This document shows, in pieces, positions 1 to 8,284 of a DNA stretch of 43,123 bases. Position 1 is the first letter of the stretch. Each line of letters begins with the position of its first letter. The translations under genes were made by a program, and so were the position numbers. Under the pieces are notes generated by a model, which saw nothing but the letters and a program-made list of their open reading frames with translations, did no database searches and was not told the DNA's origin. The stretch comes from Cupriavidus sp. 2SB (GTDB lineage: Bacteria > Pseudomonadota > Gammaproteobacteria > Burkholderiales > Burkholderiaceae): NCBI RefSeq assembly GCF_005503625.1, contig NZ_SCMX01000061.1, positions 1-43,123 on the forward strand, read 5' to 3'.

Positions 1-2
1 CC

Positions 3-701
3 CCAGTCAAGCCCCGCCGGATACCCGATCCCGACCACGCGCCCACATCGTCGGACGTCGCCCCCCCTGCACCGGATGCGGGCGATGGCCTGACCGATAC
101 CGCTCGGCGTATCCTGGAAATCGCAGAACGGCTATTTGCCGAACAGGGTGTCGAGCAGGTGCCCTTGCGGCAGATCGTGGTGGAAAGCGGCCAGCGCAAC
201 AGGTCCGCGCTGCACTACCACTTCGGTTCGCGCGAGGCACTCGTCAGTCATCTGTTGAATCTTCGGCTCCATGAGGTGAACCGCGTGCGCCATCGCCATC
301 TGGACGAACTGGAAGCCAGTGGTCGCCCCATCGACATCCACGCCGTGGTGCAGGCCACCGTCCATCCATTGGTGGAAATCGTGCTGCATACCAGTTGGGG
401 CACCAACTACCTGCAGGTGCTGGCGCAGACCACGTTCAGCCCGGGCCTCCTGAACAAGGGACTCGTCGACAAGACGGCGATGAGCGCGCTGTACCGCGTG
501 CGCGACCACATCCACGCCCTGCTGCCCGGCGTACCCCGCGATGTGATGCGGCTACGCATGATCTGGTTCATGGATACGGTGGTCTACTCGCTGGCCCACT
601 GGGTACGCGAACGCGGCAAGCGCAACCGGGCTGCGCCGCCGGTGGATGAACTGGTGGACTTTTGTGCGGCTGCGCTAGAGGGGCCGCGGCGGGTTGGTTG
701 A
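3..701 (+). CDS. TetR-family transcriptional regulator (5' end cut by window edge)
   Basis: The frame is open from base 3 with no ATG, so the true start may lie left of the window. Frame translation gives a proline/aspartate-rich leader, then a TetR N-terminal helix-turn-helix (DTARRILEIAERLFAEQGVE, then a recognition segment containing NRSALHYHFGSREAL). A start at the GTG at 159 would remove half of the DNA-binding domain and is rejected. The C-terminal half (LVEIVLHTSWGTNYLQVLAQ onwards) is the variable ligand-binding domain, and its inducer cannot be read from sequence. It converges on the large uvrA-like gene, with a perfect hairpin between the two. Target genes are probably left of the window. 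The family call is firm; the role is unknown. Confidence 0.85.
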   Translation, partial: PVKPRRIPDPDHAPTSSDVAPPAPDAGDGLTDTARRILEIAERLFAEQGVEQVPLRQIVVESGQRNRSALHYHFGSREALVSHLLNLRLHEVNRVRHRHLDELEASGRPIDIHAVVQATVHPLVEIVLHTSWGTNYLQVLAQTTFSPGLLNKGLVDKTAMSALYRVRDHIHALLPGVPRDVMRLRMIWFMDTVVYSLAHWVRERGKRNRAAPPVDELVDFCAAALEGPRRVG

Positions 702-721
702 TCTTTCGCACGGTTGTTGCT

Positions 722-747
722 CCCCTCTCCCGCTTGCGGGAGAGGGG
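722..747. repeat. Perfect hairpin, 12-bp arms, 2-nt loop (REP-like)
   Basis: Bases 722-733 (CCCCTCTCCCGC) and 736-747 are exact reverse complements separated by TT. The element lies between two convergent genes. The same core recurs as a longer perfect hairpin at 25965-26009, so it is a dispersed intergenic palindrome. It may act as a bidirectional terminator or mRNA-end stabiliser, although there is no T-run. Confidence 0.75.
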
Positions 748-779
748 ACCGGCTCGTGGTCAATCAAGGCTCGACGTTC

Positions 780-3700
780 TCACCCCGCCGCCCTCACCCC
801 GTCCATCGCCGTCCGTGCCAGCACCGGCACCAGTGCTGCTCCGGTATGGCTGGCCGCGATGCGCGACAACGCTTCCGGATCGGCCGCACCGACAATCGTG
901 CCGCCCTGCGCGCCGCCTTCCGGACCCAGGTCGATGATCCAGTCGGCTTCGGCAATCACGTCAAGATCGTGCTCGATCACCACCACGCTGTGGCCCCCGT
1001 CGGTCAAGCGGTGCAGCACGCGGATCAACCTTGCCACGTCGGCCATATGCAGGCCCACGGTGGGTTCGTCCAGCACGTAAAGCGTGTGCGGCGCCTTCTG
1101 GCCTCGGCGGGTAATGTCGTCGCGCACCTTCGACAACTCCGTCACCAGCTTGATCCGCTGCGCCTCGCCACCCGAAAGCGTCGGTGACGGCTGTCCCAGC
1201 GTCAGGTAGCCCAGCCCCACGTCCTTCATCAACTGCAGCGGATGGCCGATCTGCGTGATGGCCGAGAAGAACTCCACGGCCTCGTCGATTTCCATCGTCA
1301 GCACGTCGCCAATATTCTTGCCGCGCCACGTCACCGCAAGCGTTTCCGGATTGAAGCGCTGGCCGTGGCAGACATCGCAAGGTACTTTCACGTCAGGCAG
1401 GAAGCTCATGCCGATCGTACGCACGCCCTGCCCCTCGCAGGCCGGGCAGCGACCATCGCTCGTATTGAACGAGAAACGCGACGCCGTGTAACCGCGCGCC
1501 TTGGCTTCGAGCGTATCCGCGAACAGCTTGCGGATGGCATCCCACACACCGATATACGTGGCCGGACACGAGCGCGGGGTCTTGCCGATCGGCGTCTGGT
1601 CCACTTCGAGCACGCGATCGATCGTCTCCCAGCCCGTGATGCCTTCGCAGCCATGCCACGCATGCTCGACGTTGAGAGATTTCGTGGCCGTCGGCTTGCC
1701 CGCCTTCTCCGCCGCCGAACGCGCCCGTCGCGTGGCCGGCGATGACATCACCGAGCGGCCAACAGCATCGAGCAGGTTCGTCATCAGCACGTCGCGCGCG
1801 AGTGTGGACTTGCCAGAGCCCGATACACCGGTGATGGCCACCAGCCGGGCCAGCGGAATCCGTGCCGTGACGTTGCGCAGGTTGTGCAGATGCGCGCCCT
1901 GCACTGTCAGCCATTGCTCTGGCTCGGCCACCCTGCCCGCACGCGGCGGCCGCACGGGGCGTCGCTCCTGCAGCGGGTGAACAATCGGATTGGCCAGGAA
2001 GCGACCGGTCGTCGAGTCCGATGCCGACGCCAGCGTCTCGACGCCACCTTCAGCCACCAGCCGGCCCCCTCGCTTGCCGGCGCCGGGGCCGATGTCGATG
2101 ATGTGGTCGGCGCGACGGATCGTGTCTTCGTCGTGCTCCACCACCACCAGCGTGTTGCCCTTGTCGCCCAGCTTGCGCAGCGCATCGAGCAGGATCTGGT
2201 TGTCGCGTGGATGCAGGCCGATGGTCGGCTCGTCCAGCACGTAGCAGACACCCTGCAGGTTGCTCCCCAACTGGGCGGCCAGTCGAATCCGCTGCGCCTC
2301 GCCGCCAGACAGACTCGGTGCGGCGCGATCCAGACTCAGGTAGCCGAGTCCGACTTCTTCCAGGAACTGCAGCCGGCTGGCGATTTCCGTCACCACATCG
2401 CGCGCGATATCGGCCTCGCGGCCCTCGAGTTTCAGGCCATCCACCCAACGGCGGGTGTCGGACACCGTCCACTGCGCCACATCGGAAATCGCCTGCGTAT
2501 CGAACGTGACCGCGCGCGCAGCCGGATTCAGCCGCGTGCCATGGCAATCCGGGCACGGCGTATCGCCCACGCCTTCGGGTTCCTGCTCCTCGGACGGCAG
2601 GCTCTGCTCGCGGCCCCGGTCGTCGCCGCCCAGCACCGTGTCGTCATACACCTCGCGCTGCTCGCCCGTCAGCGCCAGGCCAGTGCCCACGCAGGTGCCG
2701 CACCAGCCGTGCTTGCTGTTGTACGAGAACATGCGTGGATCGAGTTCCGGATAACTCGTGCCGCACACCGGACAGGCGCGTTTGGTCGAGAACACCACCG
2801 TTTCGCAGGCATGCGGTGTGCCGCACTCCATCGCATTCTTCAATCCATCGAGCGGGGCCAGCAGATGCATCACGCCCTTGCCGGCTTCCAGTGTCTGGTC
2901 CAGCAGCTCGCGCAGCGCGGCCTCGTTGTCGGGCGAGACGACGATGTCGCCCACCGGCAACTCGATGGTGTGCTCGCGGAACCGATCCAGGCGCGGCCAC
3001 GGATCGACCGGCAGGAACTCGCCGTCTACGCGCAGATGCGTGTTGCCGCGCGCCTTGGCCCATTTCGCCAGATCCGTATAAACACCCTTGCGATTGACCA
3101 CCAGCGGCGCAAGCAGGCCAACGTGCTGGCCACGGTAATCGCGCAACAACTGTGCGGCAATCGACGCCGGGCTCTGCGACGTCACCGGCGCACCATCGTG
3201 GACGCAATGCTGGATGCCGAGCTTCACGTACAGCAGGCGCAGGAAGTGCCAGACTTCGGAAGTCGTCGCCACCGTGCTCTTGCGTCCGCCTCGCGACAGC
3301 CGCTGCTCGATGGCCACCGTCGGCGGAATGCCGTAGACGGCATCGACTTCGGGCCGGCCAGCCGGCTGCACGATGGAGCGGGCATAGGCATTCAGCGATT
3401 CCAGATAGCGTCGCTGACCCTCGTGGAACAGGATGTCGAACGCCAGCGTCGACTTGCCCGAACCGGACACCCCGGTGATCACGTTGAACTTGCCGTGCGG
3501 AATGTCGACGTTCAGCGCTTTCAGGTTGTGCTCATGGGCGTTGACGATGCGCACCACGCCCTCGCCTTCCACGGCACGACGCGCCCGCGCGGCCTGTATG
3601 GCAGCCTGCAGCGGCTTGCCCTGGCCTTCGGCCTCCGCCTGTTCCGCAGCCAGCGTGCCATCGCCAAGCGCCTTGTCGTAGGCGATCAGCGCATGGCCCG

Positions 3701-6632
3701 TATGCGATGCGGTGCAAAGCTTGACGTCCTCGGGTGTACCCTCGCACATCAGTTCGCCACCGCCGTCGCCCCCTTCGGGACCAAGATCGACAATCCAGTC
3801 GGAGGCGCGGATCACATCGAGGTTGTGCTCGATCACGATCAACGAATGGCCACCATCGAGCAGCTTGCCGAAGGCGCGCATCAGCTTGGCGATATCGTCG
3901 AAGTGCAGACCCGTGGTGGGCTCGTCGAACATGAACAGCCGCTTGGGCAACACCACCGCCTTGCGGTTCTTCACCGGCTGCGCGGCAGCGGTCTCGGCCA
4001 GGAAGCCAGCAAGCTTCAGACGCTGTGCCTCGCCGCCAGAGAGGGTCGGCACGGGCTGACCCAGCTTCACGTATTCCAGGCCCACGTCGGCGATTGGCGC
4101 CAGTACGCGCAGCACCGCGGCATCCCCTTCGAACAGCGCGGTCGCTTCGCTGACCGTCAGTTCAAGCACATCGGCCACGCTGAGCTTGCGCGGCGCCTGC
4201 CCCCGGGCAGCGCGCTCGATCTTGACCTCCAGCACTTCGGCCCGATACCGCGTGCCGTCGCAATCCGGGCAGCGCAGGTAGACATCCGACAGAAACTGCA
4301 TCTCCACGTGCTCGAAACCCGAGCCGCCGCAAGTCGGGCAACGACCATCGCCCGAGTTGAAGCTGAATGTGCCAGCCGTGTAGCCGCGTTGCAGTGCCAG
4401 CGGCGCCTTGGCAAACAGCTTGCGAATCTCGTCGAAGGCACCGACATAACTGGCCGGATTCGACCGTGCGGTCTTGCCAATCGGCGATTGGTCCACGAAC
4501 ACCACATCGTTGACCTGGTCTGCCCCGATCAAATCGCGGAACGCACCCGGGGATTCCGTCGCCTTTCCGAAATGGCGGGCCATGGCCGGGTACAGCACGT
4601 CCTGCAGCAGCGTCGATTTGCCCGAACCGGATACACCCGTCACGACGACCAGCCGGTTCAGCGGGATGCCGACCGTCACGTCCTTGAGATTGTGTTCGCT
4701 CGCGCCTTCCAGCGTCAGGCGCGGCGTATCGGCATCCACGGGCCGCGACTGCCACGCCGACGCATCGGTCACGCGGCGGCGCCCGCCCAGGTAATCGCCG
4801 GTCAGCGTCCGTTCCTTGCGGATGGCATCGGGCGAACCGTCGAAAATGATCGAGCCGCCGCGCTCGCCCGGCCCCGGACCCATGTCGATCAGGCGATCGG
4901 CAGCCAGCATCACGGACGGATCGTGCTCCACCACCACCAGCGTATTGCCCGCGTCGCGCAGCCGATGCATCGCCTCGACGATGCGGTTCAGATCGCGTGG
5001 ATGGAGGCCGATGCTGGGCTCGTCAAGCACGAACAGCGTATTGACCAGCGAGGTGCCGAGGGCCGTGGTCAGGTTGATCCGCTGTACCTCGCCGCCCGAC
5101 AGCGTCCGGCTCTGTCGGTCCAGCGTCAGGTAACCCAATCCCACATCGCACAGGTATTTGAGCCGCGTGCGGACTTCAGCGAGCAGCAGCTTGAGCGCAT
5201 CGTCAAGCAGCGCGCTCGACAGCGTCAGGTCATCGAAGAAGCGCCGGATGCGCGCGATCGGCATCAGCATCAGGTCGTGCACCGTAAGACCTGGCAGGGC
5301 CTCCAACTGCGGCCGATCCCAATCCACGCCGCGCGGAAGAAAGCGCGCTGCCGGGGCCAGCACGGTATCGGCATTATCCTTGCTGCCCAGGCGCCACAGC
5401 AGCGCCTCGGTTTTCAGGCGCGCACCGCCGCAGGTTTCGCACGGCGTGTAGCTGCGGTACTTCGACAGCAGCACGCGGATATGCATCTTGTAGGCCTTGG
5501 ACTCCAGGTAACTGAAGAACCGCATCACGCCATACCACTGCTTGTTCCACTGCCCGTTCCAGTCCGGCGAGCCGTGGATGACCCAGTGCTGTTCGGCCTC
5601 GCTCAGCTGATTCCACGCCAGATCACGCGGAATGCCTGCCTTGGCCGCGTAGCGCATCAGGTCGTCCTGGCACTCCTTCCAGGCCGGCGTCTGCATCGGC
5701 TTGATCGCGCCATCGCGCAGGGATTTGCGGCCGTCCGGAATCACCAGTCCCAGATCGACGCCGATCACGCGCCCGAAGCCCCGGCACGTTTCGCAAGCGC
5801 CATAGGCGGAATTGAACGAGAACAGCGCAGGCTGCGGATCGGCATAGCGGATATCGCTCTCCGGGCTGTGCAAACCCGTCGAGAACTTCCAGACGGGACC
5901 GTCGCCTTCGTCGGTCACTACCTGCACACTGACCCGGCCGCTACCGCGCTTGAGCGATGCCTCGATCGCTTCCACCGCACGGGCTTTTTCCACGTTGCCG
6001 ATGCGGAAGCGATCCGCCACCACATCCAGCACCTTGCGCTTGCCCGTCGCCGATTCCACGATCCGCTGTCCATGGATGCGCGTATAGCCACTGACCGACA
6101 GCCACTGCTCGACTTCCGCTTCGGTCGCCGTTTCCGGCAACTCGACCGGAAACGTCATCACGAGCCGCGCATCGGCATACGGCTGCCCGGCTGCCGTACG
6201 GGCAACCAGTTCGGAATAGATCGTTTCGGGGGAGTCGTGCTGCACCGGCAGTGCGGTTTGCCGGTCGAACAACTCGGCAGCGCGCGCGTAGAGCAGCTTC
6301 AGGTGATCGTTCAACTCGGTCATCGTCCCGACTGTCGACCGCGAGCTGCGCACCGGGTTCGTCTGGTCGATGGCAATCGCGGGCGGCACCCCATCCACCT
6401 TGTCGACCTGCGGACGGTCCATCCGATCCAGAAACTGGCGCGCGTAGGCACTGAAGGTCTCGACGTAGCGCCGCTGCCCTTCGGCATACAGCGTGTCGAA
6501 TACCAGACTCGACTTGCCGGAACCCGAAGGCCCGGTAACCACGGTCATCTGCCCGGTATGCAGGTCGAGATCGACGTTCTTGAGATTGTGCTGACGCGCC
6601 CCACGGATGCGGATAGTGCCGGAATCTGACAA
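780..6632 (-). CDS. uvrA2: Tandem (double-length) UvrA-like excinuclease ABC subunit A paralogue
   Basis: About 1950 aa, roughly twice E. coli UvrA (940 aa), because two complete UvrA units are joined head to tail. Four P-loops are visible, near residues 35 (GPSGSGKSS), 667, 1056 and 1604 (each GVSGSGKST), and each has a matching LSGGE signature and a DEP Walker B. The junction is an Ala/Glu/Gln-rich linker around residues 980-1020. UvrA binds damaged DNA as a dimer, so one chain could supply a full dimer. The second unit keeps the first zinc module (CPVC...CGTC). The first unit has lost its leading Cys pair and keeps only CETC. Both keep the C-terminal Cys modules. No ATG is available. TTG at 6632 is preferred because GAGG lies 7 nt upstream; TTG at 6650 is the alternative. 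An SOS box lies upstream. The family is certain; a role in damage tolerance or drug resistance is inferred. Confidence 0.93.
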   Translation of the reverse strand: MSDSGTIRIRGARQHNLKNVDLDLHTGQMTVVTGPSGSGKSSLVFDTLYAEGQRRYVETFSAYARQFLDRMDRPQVDKVDGVPPAIAIDQTNPVRSSRSTVGTMTELNDHLKLLYARAAELFDRQTALPVQHDSPETIYSELVARTAAGQPYADARLVMTFPVELPETATEAEVEQWLSVSGYTRIHGQRIVESATGKRKVLDVVADRFRIGNVEKARAVEAIEASLKRGSGRVSVQVVTDEGDGPVWKFSTGLHSPESDIRYADPQPALFSFNSAYGACETCRGFGRVIGVDLGLVIPDGRKSLRDGAIKPMQTPAWKECQDDLMRYAAKAGIPRDLAWNQLSEAEQHWVIHGSPDWNGQWNKQWYGVMRFFSYLESKAYKMHIRVLLSKYRSYTPCETCGGARLKTEALLWRLGSKDNADTVLAPAARFLPRGVDWDRPQLEALPGLTVHDLMLMPIARIRRFFDDLTLSSALLDDALKLLLAEVRTRLKYLCDVGLGYLTLDRQSRTLSGGEVQRINLTTALGTSLVNTLFVLDEPSIGLHPRDLNRIVEAMHRLRDAGNTLVVVEHDPSVMLAADRLIDMGPGPGERGGSIIFDGSPDAIRKERTLTGDYLGGRRRVTDASAWQSRPVDADTPRLTLEGASEHNLKDVTVGIPLNRLVVVTGVSGSGKSTLLQDVLYPAMARHFGKATESPGAFRDLIGADQVNDVVFVDQSPIGKTARSNPASYVGAFDEIRKLFAKAPLALQRGYTAGTFSFNSGDGRCPTCGGSGFEHVEMQFLSDVYLRCPDCDGTRYRAEVLEVKIERAARGQAPRKLSVADVLELTVSEATALFEGDAAVLRVLAPIADVGLEYVKLGQPVPTLSGGEAQRLKLAGFLAETAAAQPVKNRKAVVLPKRLFMFDEPTTGLHFDDIAKLMRAFGKLLDGGHSLIVIEHNLDVIRASDWIVDLGPEGGDGGGELMCEGTPEDVKLCTASHTGHALIAYDKALGDGTLAAEQAEAEGQGKPLQAAIQAARARRAVEGEGVVRIVNAHEHNLKALNVDIPHGKFNVITGVSGSGKSTLAFDILFHEGQRRYLESLNAYARSIVQPAGRPEVDAVYGIPPTVAIEQRLSRGGRKSTVATTSEVWHFLRLLYVKLGIQHCVHDGAPVTSQSPASIAAQLLRDYRGQHVGLLAPLVVNRKGVYTDLAKWAKARGNTHLRVDGEFLPVDPWPRLDRFREHTIELPVGDIVVSPDNEAALRELLDQTLEAGKGVMHLLAPLDGLKNAMECGTPHACETVVFSTKRACPVCGTSYPELDPRMFSYNSKHGWCGTCVGTGLALTGEQREVYDDTVLGGDDRGREQSLPSEEQEPEGVGDTPCPDCHGTRLNPAARAVTFDTQAISDVAQWTVSDTRRWVDGLKLEGREADIARDVVTEIASRLQFLEEVGLGYLSLDRAAPSLSGGEAQRIRLAAQLGSNLQGVCYVLDEPTIGLHPRDNQILLDALRKLGDKGNTLVVVEHDEDTIRRADHIIDIGPGAGKRGGRLVAEGGVETLASASDSTTGRFLANPIVHPLQERRPVRPPRAGRVAEPEQWLTVQGAHLHNLRNVTARIPLARLVAITGVSGSGKSTLARDVLMTNLLDAVGRSVMSSPATRRARSAAEKAGKPTATKSLNVEHAWHGCEGITGWETIDRVLEVDQTPIGKTPRSCPATYIGVWDAIRKLFADTLEAKARGYTASRFSFNTSDGRCPACEGQGVRTIGMSFLPDVKVPCDVCHGQRFNPETLAVTWRGKNIGDVLTMEIDEAVEFFSAITQIGHPLQLMKDVGLGYLTLGQPSPTLSGGEAQRIKLVTELSKVRDDITRRGQKAPHTLYVLDEPTVGLHMADVARLIRVLHRLTDGGHSVVVIEHDLDVIAEADWIIDLGPEGGAQGGTIVGAADPEALSRIAASHTGAALVPVLARTAMDGVRAAG

Positions 6633-6720
6633 TTTCTTGCCTCGAATCAATAAGTTGAAACCGATTTCTGAAGTGCTTTCTTGATGCGTTTCGGACGTGC
6701 GGAGTCCGAAAGATCTCGTA

Positions 6721-6742
6721 ACTATACTGTATAAACGTACAG
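6721..6742 (-). promoter_or_regulatory. LexA (SOS) box abutting the uvrA2 -10 element
   Basis: CTGT-N8-ACAG at 6727-6742 (also CTG-N10-CAG) matches the LexA consensus of proteobacteria. On the minus strand a -10-like TATAGT (6721-6726) directly adjoins it, about 85-90 bases before the uvrA2 start. LexA bound here would block the promoter. The motif is seen directly; SOS control is inferred. Confidence 0.7.
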
Positions 6743-6935
6743 GTCTGCAGCTCGATTGGGATATGAGCCGATTCTGAAAAGCGTTCCATGTCCGGGGAGG
6801 CTTTGTGGAACGTCAAGCCGATTCCGATGCCTCTTTTCTACAGTGCGCAGCACCCCTGATGCGCCTGTATCTCTTGTTCGTGACTGCCGCTTAGCTGCTG
6901 ATATGCGCGCTTCAGGCCGTGTCAACAACGCGACA

Positions 6936-6980
6936 CCCATTGCAAATTTAGTTTGCAATGGGTTAGCAATAAGCTAACAT
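6936..6980 (+). promoter_or_regulatory. Toxin-antitoxin promoter/operator with two inverted repeats
   Basis: Two adjacent dyads sit just before the toxin start. The first is CCCATTGCAAA (6936-6946), five bases, then its exact complement (6952-6962). The second is GTTAGC (6962-6967), five bases, then GCTAAC (6973-6978). A possible promoter overlaps them: TTGCAA (6953-6958), 16-bp spacer, TAACAT (6975-6980). This is the usual layout for autorepression by an antitoxin. The -10 is so close to the ATG at 6985 that the transcript would be leaderless. No Shine-Dalgarno sequence is visible. The rest of the roughly 350-bp gap back to uvrA2 shows only the SOS box. Confidence 0.6.
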
Positions 6981-6984
6981 CGGC

Positions 6985-7242
6985 ATGTACTCAATCGAAT
7001 TTACCAAAGTTGCCGGACAGCAGTTGATGACCATGCCGCGCAACATGGCTTGCAATGTCCGCGCCAAGATCAACCTGCTTGCGCAAGACCCCTATGCCAC
7101 CAACCCGAATGTTCGCAAGCTCGCCGGCCGTGACGGCTGCCGGCTTCGGGTAGGTGACTGGCGCATTCTTTATCGTGTCGAGGCAGATCGGCTTGTCATC
7201 GTAGTCATGAACATCAAACCACGCCGGAGCGCATATCAATGA
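6985..7242 (+). CDS. RelE/HigB-like type II toxin
   Basis: An 85-aa basic protein of RelE/ParE-fold size. The N-terminus (MYSIEFTKVAGQQLMTMP), the central KINLLAQDP and the C-terminal core (GCRLRVGDWRILYRV, then IVVMNIKPRRSAY) fit the RelE/YoeB/HigB plasmid-stabilisation family, whose members cleave ribosome-bound mRNA. Conserved Arg residues in the RVGDWRILYR strand are present. It overlaps the antitoxin gene by four bases (ATGA). The toxin-first order is like higBA. No Shine-Dalgarno precedes the ATG. Whether it is an mRNA interferase or a ParE-like gyrase poison cannot be settled by eye, though RelE/HigB is more likely. Confidence 0.85.
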   Translation: MYSIEFTKVAGQQLMTMPRNMACNVRAKINLLAQDPYATNPNVRKLAGRDGCRLRVGDWRILYRVEADRLVIVVMNIKPRRSAYQ

Positions 7243-7649
7243 CCGCTACAACCATTCAGTTCATCGAACGCGACGGACGTCGCGAATTCGCGGTGGTCCC
7301 CATCGACCTTTGGGAGCGGGTAAAGCATCTGATCGAAGATGCTGAAGACGCCCTGCTCTACGATGCCGCCGTTGCGGCGGATGACGGCGTCCGTATTCCA
7401 GCCGCCGTGATCGACTCCCAGCTTGCCGGCGACCATCCCATCAAGGCATGGCGCGACTATCGGCGGCTGACGCAGGAGGCGCTCGCCACCTCGGCCGGCC
7501 TCAGCAAGCCCTACCTCAGCCAGATCGAGAACCGAAAGCGGGACGGGAGTGTGGAGTTAATGCGAGCGTTGGCGCAAGCCCTTGCCGTGCCGTTAGACAT
7601 TTTGGTCGAACGACACGCTCAGGCTCCCCAACGAGATGAAACCGATTGA
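7239..7649 (+). CDS. Xre-family antitoxin with Phd-like N-terminus
   Basis: A 136-aa protein. The C-terminal half carries an Xre/HigA helix-turn-helix (RRLTQEALATSAGLSKPYLS, then QIENRKRDGSVELMRALAQA). The N-terminal 45 residues (REFAVVPIDLWERVKHLIED and neighbours) resemble the Phd/YefM-type segment EFVVLPxxxYExLxxxLED. One protein would therefore bind DNA through its C-terminus and might contact the toxin with its N-terminus; the latter is inferred. Translation is probably coupled to the toxin through the ATGA overlap. It likely represses the operon at the two upstream dyads. Confidence 0.85.
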   Translation: MTATTIQFIERDGRREFAVVPIDLWERVKHLIEDAEDALLYDAAVAADDGVRIPAAVIDSQLAGDHPIKAWRDYRRLTQEALATSAGLSKPYLSQIENRKRDGSVELMRALAQALAVPLDILVERHAQAPQRDETD

Positions 7650-7702
7650 TCTCGGTCTTCGTTCGGTATGGCTGGAAACTTCAGATCGCCGCCCAACACC
7701 CC

Positions 7703-8209
7703 TCACCCGCGTGACGGCAGCTTCCACCCCGGTCGCACGAAGTGGCAGGTGTACCCGTTCGGCAATCGCTCCAGGTAGTCCTGATGTTCCGGCTCCGCCT
7801 CCCAGAACGGACCGGCCGGGGCTACTTCGGTCACGACTTTGCCGGGCCACAGGCCGGACGCGTTGACGTCGGCTATGGTGTCTTCGGCCACGCGTTTCTG
7901 TTCGTCGTCGCGATAGTAGATAGCCGAGCGATAGCTGGTGCCGATGTCGTTGCCCTGGCGATTCTTCGTGCTCGGATCGTGGATCTGGAAGAAGAATTCG
8001 AGGATCTGGCGGTAGCTGATCTTGGCCGGGTCGAAGACGATTTCGATGCCCTCGGCGTGAGTGCCGTGATTGCGGTACGTCGCATTGGGCACGTCGCCGC
8101 CGGTATAGCCTACGCGCGTGGTCAGCACGCCCGGGTAGCGGCGGATCAGGTCCTGCATGCCCCAGAAGCAGCCGCCTGCCAGGATTGCGGTTTCAGTTTG
8201 CGTCGTCAT
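7703..8209 (-). CDS. msrA: Peptide methionine sulfoxide reductase A
   Basis: A 168-aa protein that reduces the S-epimer of methionine sulfoxide in proteins, using thioredoxin. The family signature GGCFWGM gives the nucleophile as Cys14, followed by the MsrA core (TRVGYTGG, YRNHGTHAE, IFFQIHDPST-like segment, YRSAIYY). The frame stays open upstream to 8632, but ATG at 8209 is chosen because it places GCFWG at the normal distance from the N-terminus. The upstream extension is unrelated and Arg-rich. Resolving cysteines are not obvious beyond Cys14, so it may be a single-Cys type. It is divergent from the glycosylase gene (75-bp gap) and convergent with the antitoxin. A protein-repair role fits a stress-related neighbourhood. 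Confidence 0.95.
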   Translation of the reverse strand: MTTQTETAILAGGCFWGMQDLIRRYPGVLTTRVGYTGGDVPNATYRNHGTHAEGIEIVFDPAKISYRQILEFFFQIHDPSTKNRQGNDIGTSYRSAIYYRDDEQKRVAEDTIADVNASGLWPGKVVTEVAPAGPFWEAEPEHQDYLERLPNGYTCHFVRPGWKLPSRG

Positions 8210-8284
8210 GATGTGTGCCTTGCCAATGAGCGATGGTTCAAGCCCAGTAATATACGCACACCCCGCAAAATTCGCTGAAACGCC

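Noticed and set aside
1884..6629. Very long plus-strand open frame (about 1580 codons) opposite the uvrA2 gene
   Set aside because: It mirrors the minus-strand UvrA gene, is rich in Arg/His/Gln as expected for the reverse of high-GC3 codons, and has no domain or start signal. It is an antisense shadow.
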